Assembly (NCBI GenBank): GCA_004431415.1
Contig: QPMI01000679.1
Span: 1-64,000, forward strand
DNA length: 64,000 nucleotides
Direction: 5' to 3'
Origin: Cyanophora paradoxa
Lineage: Eukaryota > Glaucocystophyceae > Cyanophorales > Cyanophoraceae
Shown here: one piece after another, positions 55,026 through 64,000 of the stretch
How positions within the stretch are numbered: the first letter of the stretch is position 1
Layout: every line of letters begins with the position of its first letter
Program-made: the position numbers and the translations under genes
The notes under the pieces: model-generated
Database searches by the model: none
Seen by the model: the letters and a program-made list of their open reading frames with translations, nothing else
What the model was told of the DNA's origin: nothing

Positions 55026-56880
55026 GAGGCCGAGGAGGCCGCACGGCCTAGCGCAGCCGCCGACCCCATCGCAGCCGAGGTCGAAGCCATGGTCCAGAAG
55101 AAGGGCCTGGACATGCGCGGGCTTTCGGCCGCCTTTTTCTATGGTGCTCTCCCTGTTGCCGTAGCGCTCGGGCGCTCGCCGGGATCGAGCGCTCATCGCC
55201 GCCCGCGCGGATGAGTTCGGAGCAGCGCGGGCCCTCCTGCGCTCCTTGCGGGTGGCATAGCTAAGCGGTCGTCTTTCGATGCGCAGCGGTCGTCTCGCTT
55301 GCGATCATCTTCTTCAACAAGGTTAGCCGATCCCCTCTCCCGCAGATACTCCCCGCCCACGAGAGCACGCACAGGCGGTCTTGTCTATCTACAAGTACGA
55401 TGGCGTGGGCACGCTCATGCTCGCGCAAATGATCACAACCGGTGCGCACCCGCCTGCCCGTCGCAGGCAGCCCGCTCTAAGTTCAAACCGCAGTCGGCAT
55501 CGCCATGCTCATGCGGCGGCTCAAGCTGAAGTCTGCGGACTTCCCCGACTTTAACATGAAGACCGCACGAGAGCTCTTCCCGATGGCGATCCTCTTCTGC
55601 GCCAAGGCGGGCACCGACCTGCTCGCGTGCGCCCCGTTCCTTTTTGCGCCGCCGCCAGCCCTTCGCTGACCCCGCTCGCAGCCTCAAGCTCGTGAACATC
55701 GTGCGCGCGTCCCTTTCCGCGCCCTCTCCGCCCGCCCGCCCGCCCGCCCCGCCCTCTCTCCCCGTGGTCGCCGGCGGCTAACCGCTCCCGGCGCGGCGCT
55801 GCATACAGGCGATGTACAGCGTTCTCAAGCGGATGGTGACGCCGATGCTTATCGTTGCGGACTACTGGATCCGCGGGAAGCTCGCGCCCGTGAAGATCCG
55901 GCGCTCCGTGTACATCTGCGTGGCGGGGACGATCCTGGCTGGGTGCACCGACATCCACTTCGACGTGGTGGGGTACCTCTACGCGCTCCTCTCCTGCGTG
56001 GTCACCGCGGCGCACTCGGTCTACATCGCCAAGTCAGCCACGGAGTCGCAGATCGGCTCCTTCGGGCTCCTCTACTACTGCTCCGTCATCTCCATCCCCT
56101 TCCTCCTCATCTGCACCGCCCTCAACGGCGAGCTCGCCGAGTTCGCACACTTCCCCTACCTCACCACCCCCGGCTTCCAGGTGCCCCGTACCCCCGCGGA
56201 AACCCCGTACCCCCCTCCCCGCCGACCGGGGCTCCGCCCACAGGTGTGCTTCGCCGGGAGCGTCTTCCTCGGATTCGCCATCCACTTCGCCATCTACCTC
56301 TGCACCACCGTCAACTCGCCCCTCACCACCTCCATCATGGGTGCGTACCCCCCTCCCCTCCCCTCCCCCCCGCCAGCGGGCGCGCCCCGTACCCCCCGCC
56401 GAGCCGGGCCGCGGCTTGCAGGCCAGGTCAAGGCTGTCATTCAGATCGCCTGCGGCTTCCTGTTCTTCGACCGCATGCAGGTGCGCGGTACCCCCTCTCG
56501 AACCGCGTACCCCCTCCCCCCTGACCACCGACGTTCGCATCCGTACCCTTGCTCAGGCGAAGACGCTGAACATAGCCGGGATGGTCCTCAGCACGGCCGG
56601 GGCTCTCTACTACTCGTACCTGGCGCGTCGTTTGCGATTTGATCCGCGGCGCCCGAATCTGATCCGCGGGGTACAGAAATACGAGCAGCAGAAGGCGGGC
56701 GCGGAGGGCGGCGGCAAGGGCGCCGCGAAGGGCGGCGGGGCGAACGGGGAGGCCGAGGGCGGCGCCGGGGGCGGAGGCGGCGGCGGCCTGCACGGCCGCT
56801 CGCCGAGCGTGACGGGCGCCTCGACCCCCTCGGTCCTCCTGGCGCTCGCCGGGAGGGAAAAAGACGAGCGCTCCGTATAG
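55026..56880 (+). CDS. SLC35 / TPT-type nucleotide-sugar transporter
   Basis: The open frame TEAEEAARPSAAADPIAAEV leads to Met 55089 and MVQKKGLDMRGLSAAFFYGA. Small exons then give AVVSLAIIFFNK, YKYDGVGTLMLAQMITT, AVGIAMLMRRLKLKSADFPD and MKTARELFPMAILFCAK. A long exon from about 55810 reads MYSVLKRMVTPMLIVADYWI, with R-K-x-VTP typical of SLC35D-like UDP-sugar transporters, followed by hydrophobic spans SVYICVAGTILAG, VGYLYALLSCVVTAAHSVYI and LLYYCSVISIPFLLIC. Further exons give VFLGFAIHFAIYLCTTVNSP, LTTSIMG|QVKAVIQIACGFLF and LNIAGMVLSTAGALYYSYL. The tail is Lys/Gly-rich. The family moves nucleotide sugars into the Golgi or ER for glycosylation. About ten TM segments can be traced. The exact first exon is uncertain. 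Confidence 0.8.
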
Positions 56881-57211
56881 CATTCCCCTCCCTCTCCTCA
56901 TCACGCACTATTTCATGTTTTTACATGTGCTCTGCATTCGTAAGTATTCAGATCAGATCAGATCAGATCCATTCAGGGCAGTACAATTCACAGCAGTATG
57001 ATCCCCGCCCCACGCCACGTCTACGTCTACGCTACAGCTAGTGAAACTTGCAAGCTGACGAACCCGTCCCCAAACTGTACAGGGGGCCAACAGCGAAGGG
57101 CCCCCAATCCGCCCCGCCCCGAAAAGAAGAAAAAGCCCCAAGCACTGTAGCGAGCTTGAAAAGAAGAAAAAGCCGAAAGATCTAGTCTTGAGAAAGGGGA
57201 GGCGGTACCCC
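56881..57211. other. Convergent 3' intergenic region
   Basis: Between the transporter stop (plus) and the WD40 stop (minus). Contains (ATCAG)n at 56949-56968. No coding segment is supported. Confidence 0.5.
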
Positions 57212-59227
57212 TCAGGCCGTGGCAGAGACGGCCGCAGCCGCGGCCGCGGGCTCCTCCGCCCCGGGCGAGGCGGGGCTGCGGGGGGGTACGGGGCTCCCAG
57301 AGGGCGAGCTGGGGGCGAAGAGCGGGGAGACGTCGCCATCGGGGCGGGGCCCGTACCCGGGCGGCTGCAGAAGGTTCCCCGCGCTGGAGGGGCCGAGCGA
57401 GCGCGGGCCCTTGCTGTGCAGCGGGGCCGGGAACGAGCGCCCGTGCCGCGCGCTCATCTCCGCGATCGAAAGCTGCGGCGAGTGAGGAGGCGCCTCTTTG
57501 AAAATAATCTGAAATCTGCGTACCCGGATCTTGGCCCGGACGGCCGGGTTCTCGACAGTTGGGGAGGACGCAGGCGCCGCCATTGAGGCCGGGGCCGGGG
57601 CCTCCCGCCCGGGGCAGCTCCACAGCCGCACCGCCGCGTCGTTCGAGCTGCGCGCGAGGCGCGGCGCGGCGCGCTCGATTCGAAGCCGAGGGAGAAGAAG
57701 GGAAGGGAAAGAGAACGACGTACCCCGAGGCGATGAGCGTGGCGTCGGGCGCGAGGGCGGCGCACGTGACGGCGGCGCCGTGGCCCTCCAGTACCCGTCC
57801 GACCGCCCGCGTGCGCGCGCTCCAGAGTCGCAGCGTTCGGTCCCACGAGCCCGACACGAGGAGCGTGCCGTCCTCGGACAGGCGCAGGCACGTCACGCCC
57901 TCCGCTGCGGGGGGTACGTGAACTCCCGCGCGAGAAGAGAGACCAGACAAGAGCTCACAGTGCCCGGCCATGCGGGCCGTCTCGGCCCCCGTCCGCGCGT
58001 CCCACTCCTTGATCATCTGGTCCTCCGACGCCGAGTAGATTCGCCCGTACCCCTGCAGGCCGTGTCGTCGGGGGGGGGGGGGGGGGGGCGAAGGGCGAAG
58101 GGGGTACGGGCGCGCGCACGAAGGAGAGGGCGACGGCGGAGACGCCGCCGGCGTGGGCGCCCTCGATGGAGATGGCGGGGGCGGCGCGCGCGGCGCGGAC
58201 GTCCCAGGCCCGCACGGAGCGGTCCCAGCCGCCCGAGACGAGGAAGGTGCCGTCCGGCGAGGCCGCCAGCGCCTCTACGGAGCCCGTGTGGCCCACGAGC
58301 GTCAGCACGGGCTCCCCGCCGGCCCTCGCGTCCTGGTTGTTTACTGGGCGTCAGCTCCAGCTGGCGGAGGGAGGGGGAGAAAGAGGATTCCAGCGCGCGC
58401 CCAGAGCCGTATCGAGTCGTCGCCGGCGTCCCCGCCCGTCGCGAGCAGCCGCCCGTTCTGAAGGAGGGGCGGATGGTCGGCGGGGCGGGGCGGGGCGGGG
58501 CGGGGCGGGGCGGGGCGCGGCACCCGGGAGGCGGCAGCGGAGACGACGCCGCTGGCGTGGCCCCTGAGGCAGAGGACCTGCTGGGCCGTCGCCGGGTCCC
58601 ACAGGCGCGCGAAGCGGTCGGTGCCGCCCGAGAGGAGCCGCCCGTCCGCGCAGGCCTCGACGCAGTCGACGCGCTGCGGCTCGGCCTCGGCGGCGGGGCC
58701 GTCGCCGCGGGCGCCGTGCGCGCGGACGACGGCATGCGCCAGCGCGACGTCCGAGATGCGCCAGATTCGAATCGATCCGTCGCTGGAGCCCGAGAAGACC
58801 GCCCTCGCGTCCTGACGGCCGGGCCGAACCGGGTTACTGAAAGGACGAGCTCGAGGGCGGTCTTTGTCGACGGCGGCGTACGCACGCTTGGAATCGCGAC
58901 GCCGCGGACGGCGTTGCAGTGCCCTGAAAGGGCCTGCGCTCGGCCCAAGGGTTTCGATCTAGGCCACCGTAGCTCGGCGTCGAGCCCCATGGCTGCCCGA
59001 GGCTGGCTACAGGCTGCGTGAGCCTTGTGACGGCGCTTGCCGTCTAAAGCACGAGTGACGCGGGCGCGAATGCAGCGCGACTGCCGCTGAAGCTTGATGC
59101 TTCCGCTCCGGCCCTGGGAAAGACGGGCAAATACTCGTCGTTGAACGTACGCAACTTCTTCTGCAGCTAATTCAGCTCGCACAGTCGCCGCTGCTTTGCA
59201 AGATCGAGTGGTCGACCGTCGAGGCAC
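57212..59227 (-). CDS. WD40-repeat protein
   Basis: WD units on the minus strand: ALSGHCNAVRGVAI; AVFSGSSDGSIRIWRISDVA; LLSGGTDRFARLWDPATAQQ with LCLRGHASGVVSAAA; LLATGGDAGDDSIRLW; LTLVGHTGSVEALAASPDGT with FLVSGGWDRSVRAWDVR; an IKEWDARTG unit; GVTCLRLSEDGTLLVSGSWD with RTLRLWSA; and LEGHGAAVTCAALAPDATLI, then RLWSCPG. Each has the GH...SG..D..vr.W pattern, giving about seven blades, enough for one propeller. The C-terminal tail (57212-57600) is Ser/Pro/Ala-rich and ends SATA. Introns carry poly-G (plus strand) at 58070-58088 and a CCCCG repeat at 58480-58516. The start is either Met 59227 or Met 58990 (MGLDAELRW). Scaffold role only; the partner is unknown. Confidence 0.78.
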
Positions 59228-59738
59228 TTGGTCCTCGCTCTCTTCGCCGTGGCGTTGCTGATGCGCAGAACAGCTGCAGCCTGCAGCCCGCTGCAGCGGC
59301 CGGCTACCGGTAGCGCTCGTCGACGTCCGAACAAGATCGATATCGATTGAGACACCACTGCAGATCTAGAGCGAGCTCGAGGCAGGAAAAACAAAAGAGG
59401 GGGGGGCGAAAGGGGCCCGGGGGGGGGGGGGGGGGGGGGGAGCGGCGGACTTGCCTGGTGCGCATTCTCCCGGGCCCGGCCGCGGGGGCCGTGCCGCCCG
59501 CGCGCGCCCGCGGCGCCGGCGCGCGGCCGCGCGCGGACACCCCTCCCGGAGTCCGAGGCCTACGGCATGCATATTTACCAAACCTGCGCTACAGCTGCGC
59601 TAAGGGCTAAGCTAACTTCACGCGCTGGCGCTGCAGCTGGCCCTGCCATGATGCACCGATGGCCTGGCCCCTGATCATGACCTGCGCATGCATATCTCGG
59701 GACGAGGGCGCGCGTGCGGTACGAGTCGACGGGCAACT
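59228..59738. other. Intergenic
   Basis: It contains a poly-G tract of about 20 (59420-59440), a GC-rich palindromic stretch GGCGCCGGCGCGCGGCCGCG (near 59510) and CTGATCATGACC (59670). No conserved exon is seen. Confidence 0.5.
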
Positions 59739-61008
59739 CTATGGGTCGACAGTCGACGGGTCGACGGCCCGGCTGCAACTAGCTATAGAGCCGTCCATGT
59801 CCACCATGTCCAGCACACCCAGGTCGAGCTTCAGCTCCGACAAGGGACTGTCGGGCCCGCGACCCATTTGCATCCCTATGCCCGCCGGCGCCGCCTGTGC
59901 CGGCGCCCCTGGGGTCTCGAGCTCGGCGGCGGCTGCAGCTGGCGCTTGCGTGGGTGCGGGAGCGGCAGCTGGGGTGCCCGGCTGCAGCTGGGGAGCCTGT
60001 ACGGGGGTACCGAAGTAGACGAGGGTCACGGGTACCAGAGCGAAGGTGGGGGCCGCCTCCGCCGGCGGCGGCGCCGGCTGCGGCGGTTGCGAAGGGGGGT
60101 ACGGGGATCCGGAGAAGAAGGCGAACTGGGGGGCGAGGGCGCGGAAGCCGGGGTCGGAGGAGGGGAGGGCGGCGGGGGCGAGGGGCCGGGCCCGCGGCGG
60201 CTGCGGGGGCGGCGCCGGGGCCGGCTCCTTTTTCTTCTTTGAGACGCGCTTCTTGCGCCAGGAGGGCATTCCGGACAAGTCCAGAGGCTTCGAGGGTACA
60301 GCCGCCTCCGGCCCCGCTCTGCGCCCGTTCTCAGCCGGTGGGGGGAGCGGGGAGGGGGTACACGCACCGGGGAGCGATGGGCCGAGCCATGCGGAGCGCA
60401 GGGGGCGCGTCGGCGCGCGGCACGGCGGCCGTTGGCAAAGGTGCGGGGGCGGGAGCGGAGGGGCCCGGGGCGGAGGGGACCGGGGCGGAGAAGGGTACGG
60501 GGGCGGGGAAGGGTACGGGAACAGAGGGCGCGGACATGCGGCGCTTCGAAGAGTGGGCGGCTGCGTCCCACTCCGCGCGCTCCGCGTCGGAGAGGCGCGC
60601 CCACTGCCCCGCGACCCGCGCCGCCACAGCCTCTGCATCCAGCCTGCAGGGCGGGTCCGGGAGTGAGTGAGGCCGGGGGCGCACAGGCTGGGGACCCGGG
60701 GCGCGGGGTACGGGCTCACTCCGGCTCGGACTGCAGGATGGCGTCCGCGCGCTCGAACGTGAAGAGCATCCGCCTGCGGGAGTGTATCGCTTGGGCCCCG
60801 GGGGGACCTTCAGCTTGGGGCGGGCCGGGACGCCTGCGCACCCGCCGTCCGACGGGCCGGACTCTGCGTTGGGGTCCCCCTCCTCGGGCCGGGGCCGAGC
60901 GAGGGCCTTGGGCGGGACCACCGGGCGCGGCAGCGTCGGCGGCGGCGGCGGCGCCTCGCCGCCCTCGGCGGCGGGGGCGGGGCCGGCGGGGCGGCGCAGC
61001 TGCGGCAC
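59739..61008 (-). CDS. Pro/Ala-rich nuclear-type protein with an HMG-box-like segment
   Basis: Exons on the minus strand: a Pro-rich region ending RPKLKVPPGPKRYTP; then RRRMLFTFERADAILQSEPE (about 60725-60785) spliced to DPPCRLDAEAVAARVAGQWA and RLSDAERAEWDAAAHSSKRR (60550-60655). Together these read like an HMG box (R..ML.F..., V...W..LSD.ER..W...A...KRR). Next are Pro-rich low complexity, a basic cluster SWRKKRVSKKKKE (possible nuclear localisation signal), and a C-terminal acidic/hydrophobic segment SPLSELKLDLGVLDMVDMDG ending at 59739, reminiscent of a transactivation domain. It may be the 3' part of the gene that starts at 62924, because no clear stop or start separates them. Confidence 0.55.
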
Positions 61009-61156
61009 TGCGCGGGCGGCGCTGTCAGCCGCGTCGCCTCAGGTGCCGAGGCGGGCGGGGCGGGGGGGGGGGGGGGGGGGGGGGGCGGGGGGCGGGGCGC
61101 GCGGTCGGCGAGGGACATGGACTCGAGGCGGAGGGCGAGCTCCAGCGACGCCCGCG

Positions 61157-61205
61157 CCGCCTCCGCAGACTGCTCAGATCGGATCAGATCGGATCAGATC
61201 AGATA
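61157..61205 (+). repeat. Degenerate (ATCAG/ATCGG)n repeat
   Basis: CAGATCGGATCAGATCGGAT and continuing copies form about eight pentamer units. Similar runs occur at 47950-47975 and 56949-56968. Confidence 0.8.
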
Positions 61206-62924
61206 TGATCTGAGGGGCGGGCGCACGCGGGCGAGGACGCGGGGGGCGATGAGGCCCTCGACCTCGGGGACGGTCCCGTGGAGGGCGCCAGGGCCCGCCG
61301 CCGCCGCCCGCTCCTCCGCCGCCAGTCCCTCTTCCTGCGGGGCGGGGCGGGACGGCGTCGGACGGACGGAAAGCAAAGGGCGAGGGGGAGGCCGAGTGGG
61401 GCGGGGCGCGCCTTTATGCCCACGAAGTCGTAGAAAAGCTCGTTAGTCTTGGGGGCAGGCGCCCGCTCCGGCGGCTCCGGCGGACCCCGGCCCGCCTCCG
61501 GCCTCGGCCCGGGCCCGAGCTCCGCGGCCCGCTGGGGCGAGAAGGCGTGCAGCACGAAGGGCGAGGGGCCGAGGCGCAGGCCGCCCGGGCGCCGCAGCTG
61601 TAAAGGAGGGCCGGCCGAGCCGGAGAGGAACGAGAGGGGCCCCGTGGAGCGCGCGGATCCCGCCGCGGCGCACGCCTTTGCGTACTCCGACAGGACCACC
61701 CGAACCTGCCGCGGGCCGGGCCGGGCCGGGCTGAGAGCTGAGAGGGGGGGGGGGGGGGGGGGGCGCTATGCTAAAACCGAGGGGGCGGCCGCACGGCGCT
61801 CAGGCTGGTCTTGGCCCAGACGCGGGCGAAGAGCTGCGAGTGGAGCGCGTCCGGCAGGAACGCCATCACGTCCCGCCTCCTGTCCAGAAGCGTGCATTTG
61901 ATCCTGTACCCCCTGGTCTTCAGCAGAGGAGGGCGGGGCGGAGCGGGGTACACGGCGCGCCTGCACCCGGGCCCGTCGGGGGCGGGGGCGACCTGATAAG
62001 CCACGATCGAGCGGTGCGTCGATAGGTACTTCCGCATCGTCCTGCGCCAGAAGGGCTCATATGAGCCGCACGGGACAGGGGTACGGGGCGTGCGGCGGCG
62101 CACCAGACGGATCCCCCGCCGGGGTACTGCTCCAGCTCGACTGGGATCTTGAGGAGGAGGCCGGAGCCGTCCGGCAGCCGCCACGTCGTGAACAGCATCT
62201 GCGCGCGCGTCACCGACGTTAGCGCGGTACCCCCGAAGGCTCTAGATCTTAATCCCAGCAGGGGGAGCGCGCACGAGAGCCTGGAGGGACCAGCCGAAAT
62301 AATTGTGCCTGTCCGCCCAGACCTGGATGCGCCCTAGGTCCTCCGGGTCCCCCGGGTCGGGTCCCCGCAGCTCCTCCACCAGCTCCTCCGACACGATGAA
62401 CTGGGGGGGGGGGTAGAGGGGAGGGGGGTAGAGGAGCGAGTCGGTCGGTTCCGGTGGGGGTACAGCAATGCAAGCGAGAAGGAGGGGTACAGGCCCCGGA
62501 CCTCATTGAATTCCTTGGCGCGGTTGCGGGACATGATACCCCGGACGGCGAAGGCGTGGGGCAGGTCGGGGGCGTCCACGACGCAGCGGAAGATGCGCGC
62601 GGGGGCGCTGGGGTCCGAATCCACAGTGACGAGCCTGCCCCGAAGCTCGAAGCTCGCGGGGGCAGGGGCAAAGCGCCGGGCGGGCGCGGCGGCGGACCGG
62701 GCCTCCACGGCGACGTCGATGTTTGCGTCCTTGTGCTCGACGATGACGCGCCAGTCCGCCGCCGACCCCGCCAGCATCTCCCGCAGCGTGAACCCAAACA
62801 GCTCCTCCAAGTGCTCGACGTCGAGCGCGGCAATCCCCGCCGAGCCCGGCGACGATCCTGCCCCAGCCGGCGAAGAACCCGCCCAGCCCGGCGAAGAATC
62901 GGAACTCGCCTCGTCCGCATTCAT
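61199..62924 (-). CDS. Unrecognised multi-exon protein (possibly the 5' part of the HMG-box gene)
   Basis: Met 62924 begins an acidic Ser/Gly leader followed by DVEHLEELFGFTLREMLAGS, DWRVIVEHKDANIDVAVEAR, and FRCVVDAPDLPHAFAVRGIM with SRNRAKEFNEVRG. Later exons give FIVSEELVEELRG and GRIQVWADRHNYFGWSLQAL, VTRAQMLFTTWRLPDGSGLL with KIPVELEQYPGG, FWRRTMRKYLSTHRSIVAYQ, GYRIKCTLLDRRRDVMAFLP with DALHSQLFARVWAKTSLS, and VRVVLSEYAKACAAAG. The mix of beta strands and helices is faintly START-domain-like, but I cannot assign a family. Splice sites follow the local GTACCCC/GCAG style. Homopolymer G runs at 61064 and 61746 lie in the introns. It is divergent from the CSN4 gene. Confidence 0.5.
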
Positions 62925-63330
62925 CGCTGCGCTGCCCAGCCTGCCCTCCGCTCAAGGCCGAATCGCAGGGACGTCGACTTCACATGCTGCATGTAGAGCA
63001 CATATCAGAGCGCTGCCCACGCGCTCGCCCTAGAGGTTCTGAAAGCTCGCAACGAAACGCAACGCTCACCTCGGAGGACAGCTGAACAACGACGGGACGA
63101 CGCAGAACGCTCTTCTTATCTACTCGCTCTGTGCTGGGAATCACGTATACCACGCTGGGCGCTGGGCGGGCCCGACGGCTGTCTGAGATGCTTCTGGATT
63201 CTAGAACGAGCAGAAGCGCAGCTGTGGGAGCTCCCCTCGCAGTGCCGGATCCGGCGCGGCGAGGCCCCAGGTCGACGTCTGCAGCTTACGACGATGCCCG
63301 TACCCGGCCCCAGAGATTTCCCCCCCTGAG
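62925..63330. promoter_or_regulatory. Divergent promoter region
   Basis: About 400 bases lie between the minus-strand gene starting at 62924 and the plus-strand CSN4 start at 63331, so both promoters should be here. No TATA box or known element was identified. A 5' non-coding exon of CSN4 is possible. Confidence 0.45.
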
Positions 63331-64000
63331 ATGGTGCTCACCGGCGAGTTCGCCCGCATCGCGGGCGTGGCGGACCAGAAGAGGAAGGTCGAGGAGTACA
63401 AGACGCTCCTTGGCCAGATCTTCGCCCGGAAAGCGGCCCCCGAGCTGAAGTCATTCGTTGAGCACAGTGCGCCCGCCGCCTTCGAGCGCAGCCGCGCGTA
63501 CCGCAACCGCGGTACGCGTGTTCGTACCGCTCTCCCTGACCGCTCCGGCGCAGTGGTCTCTGAGGAAGTCCCCCTCGTCGTCTCGCGCCAGCTGCTACAT
63601 GCATTCGCAAATTCACTCAAGACATTAGACAAGGAGCAGCACAAGGCGGTCGCACAGCACGCGCTCGAGAAGATCCAGGCGCGTGTGGTCTCGTTCGAGG
63701 AGCAGGTCACAGTCATACGGGAGGAGCTGGCGCAACTGCACGAAAACGACGAGGAGTGGGGCTTGGCGGCCAAGGTCCTCGCTGCAATACCGCTCGAGTC
63801 CGGCATCCGGTCGGCCCGGCCCCCTGCGACGCGCTGCCGCGCCTCCGGCCGACCGTCGTGCGCCGCGCAGCGTGGTCGAGGACGACTTCAAGATGGAGAA
63901 GTACGTCAAGATCGCGCAGCTGTACCTCGAGGACGACGAGTCGATCCAGGCGGAGGTGCCCCCCGCGCCGCGCCGGCGCTCCGCTCAGCGCGCCCCGGCC
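63331..64000 (+). CDS. CSN4: COP9 signalosome complex subunit 4, 5' part (runs off the window)
   Basis: Met 63331 starts MVLTGEFARIAGVADQKRKV with EEYKTLLGQIF and APELKSFVEH. A GTGCGCCC...GGCGCAG intron joins to MVSEEVPLVVSRQLLHAF, HKAVAQHALEKIQARVVSFE, EQVTVIREELAQLHENDEEW, and GLAAKVLAAIPLESGI. A second intron (about 63809-63872) leads to VVEDDFKMEKYVKIAQLYLE with DDESIQAE, ending at 63955, where a GTGCCCC donor begins. The succession LV.SRQLL, LEKIQ.RVISFEEQ and IPLE.G...KI..LYLEDDD..QAE is the CSN4 signature. CSN4 is a PCI-domain scaffold of the COP9 deneddylase that regulates cullin-RING ligases. The PCI domain itself lies beyond the right edge. Confidence 0.9.
   Translation, partial: MVLTGEFARIAGVADQKRKVEEYKTLLGQIFARKAAPELKSFVEHSAPAAFERSRAYRNRGTRVRTALPDRSGAVVSEEVPLVVSRQLLHAFANSLKTLDKEQHKAVAQHALEKIQARVVSFEEQVTVIREELAQLHENDEEWGLAAKVLAAIPLESGIRSARPPATRCRASGRPSCAAQRGRGRLQDGEVRQDRAAVPRGRRVDPGGGAPRAAPALRSARPG

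Noticed and set aside
54607-55164. Independent plus-strand gene in the divergent promoter
   Set aside because: No family pattern; both strands are open due to composition, and the transporter frame begins in a different phase at 55026-55089.
58070-61762. Poly-G runs (58070, 59420, 61064, 61746) as G-quadruplex regulators
   Set aside because: They are homopolymers within introns or spacers and may be partly sequencing artefacts; nothing else supports regulation.

Overview
The window is nuclear DNA of a GC-rich, intron-dense single-celled eukaryote, most likely an alga. Genes are broken into short exons by small spliceosomal introns, and exons are recognisable by protein-family conservation rather than by long open frames. 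Donors are GTGCG(C/T) or GTACCCC, and a second frequent class is GC donors of the form AAG/CAG|GCCCGCC. A phytyl-ester-synthase-like hydrolase suggests a plastid. A CatSper-type flagellar cation channel suggests a flagellated stage. eEF2 kinase, COP9 subunit 4, a nucleotide-sugar transporter and LRR-RING and WD40 proteins complete a generic eukaryotic set. A haptophyte or similar GC-rich alga fits best, but this is inference from gene content and intron style.

Left GC-rich block (1-29.6 kb). Order: minus-strand alpha/beta hydrolase (71-1606); plus-strand selenoprotein-W-like fragment (about 2.1-2.5 kb); minus-strand PLAC8 protein (2862-3593); plus-strand CvfB-like S1 RNA-binding protein with an organelle-type presequence (4095-5851); minus-strand CatSper-like channel (6087-8363); plus-strand eEF2 kinase with Sel1-like repeats (about 8.67-12.16 kb); and a giant plus-strand cell-surface gene with LamG-like and GCC2/GCC3-like Cys-rich modules and membrane segments at its end (12921-29556).

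Middle AT-richer block (29.6-47.5 kb). It looks like a gene desert but is not empty. It holds three paralogous 2-oxoglutarate/Fe(II) (prolyl-hydroxylase-like) oxygenase genes with shared intron positions (36.75-38.09 kb plus, 38.41-39.63 kb minus, 42.40-43.74 kb plus). It also holds two secreted proteins with Ser-Pro-repeat stalks (31.05-32.48 kb and 45.39-46.26 kb, both minus). Between them lie a tRNA-derived SINE (40.89-41.06 kb), a 0.6-kb inverted-repeat element carrying a coding fragment (33.49-34.09 kb), duplicated GC-rich blocks, and decayed copies of exons of the neighbouring exonuclease gene. Short palindromes are strikingly dense. Prolyl hydroxylase-like enzymes beside Ser/Pro-rich secreted proteins suggest a surface-glycoprotein module; this is the most interesting functional hypothesis here.

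Right GC-rich block (47.5-64 kb). Order: minus-strand EXD1/Egalitarian-like 3'-5' exonuclease (47.51-49.05 kb); minus-strand protein with many LRRs and two RING fingers (49.3-54.5 kb); plus-strand SLC35-type nucleotide-sugar transporter (55.09-56.88 kb); minus-strand WD40 protein (57.2-59.2 kb); minus-strand Pro-rich protein with an HMG-box-like segment (59.7-61.0 kb) and an unrecognised gene just upstream, possibly the same gene (61.2-62.9 kb); then the 5' part of a plus-strand COP9 signalosome subunit 4 gene running off the right edge. Exon limits were read by eye from splice signals and family conservation; starts of multi-exon genes are the least certain part.
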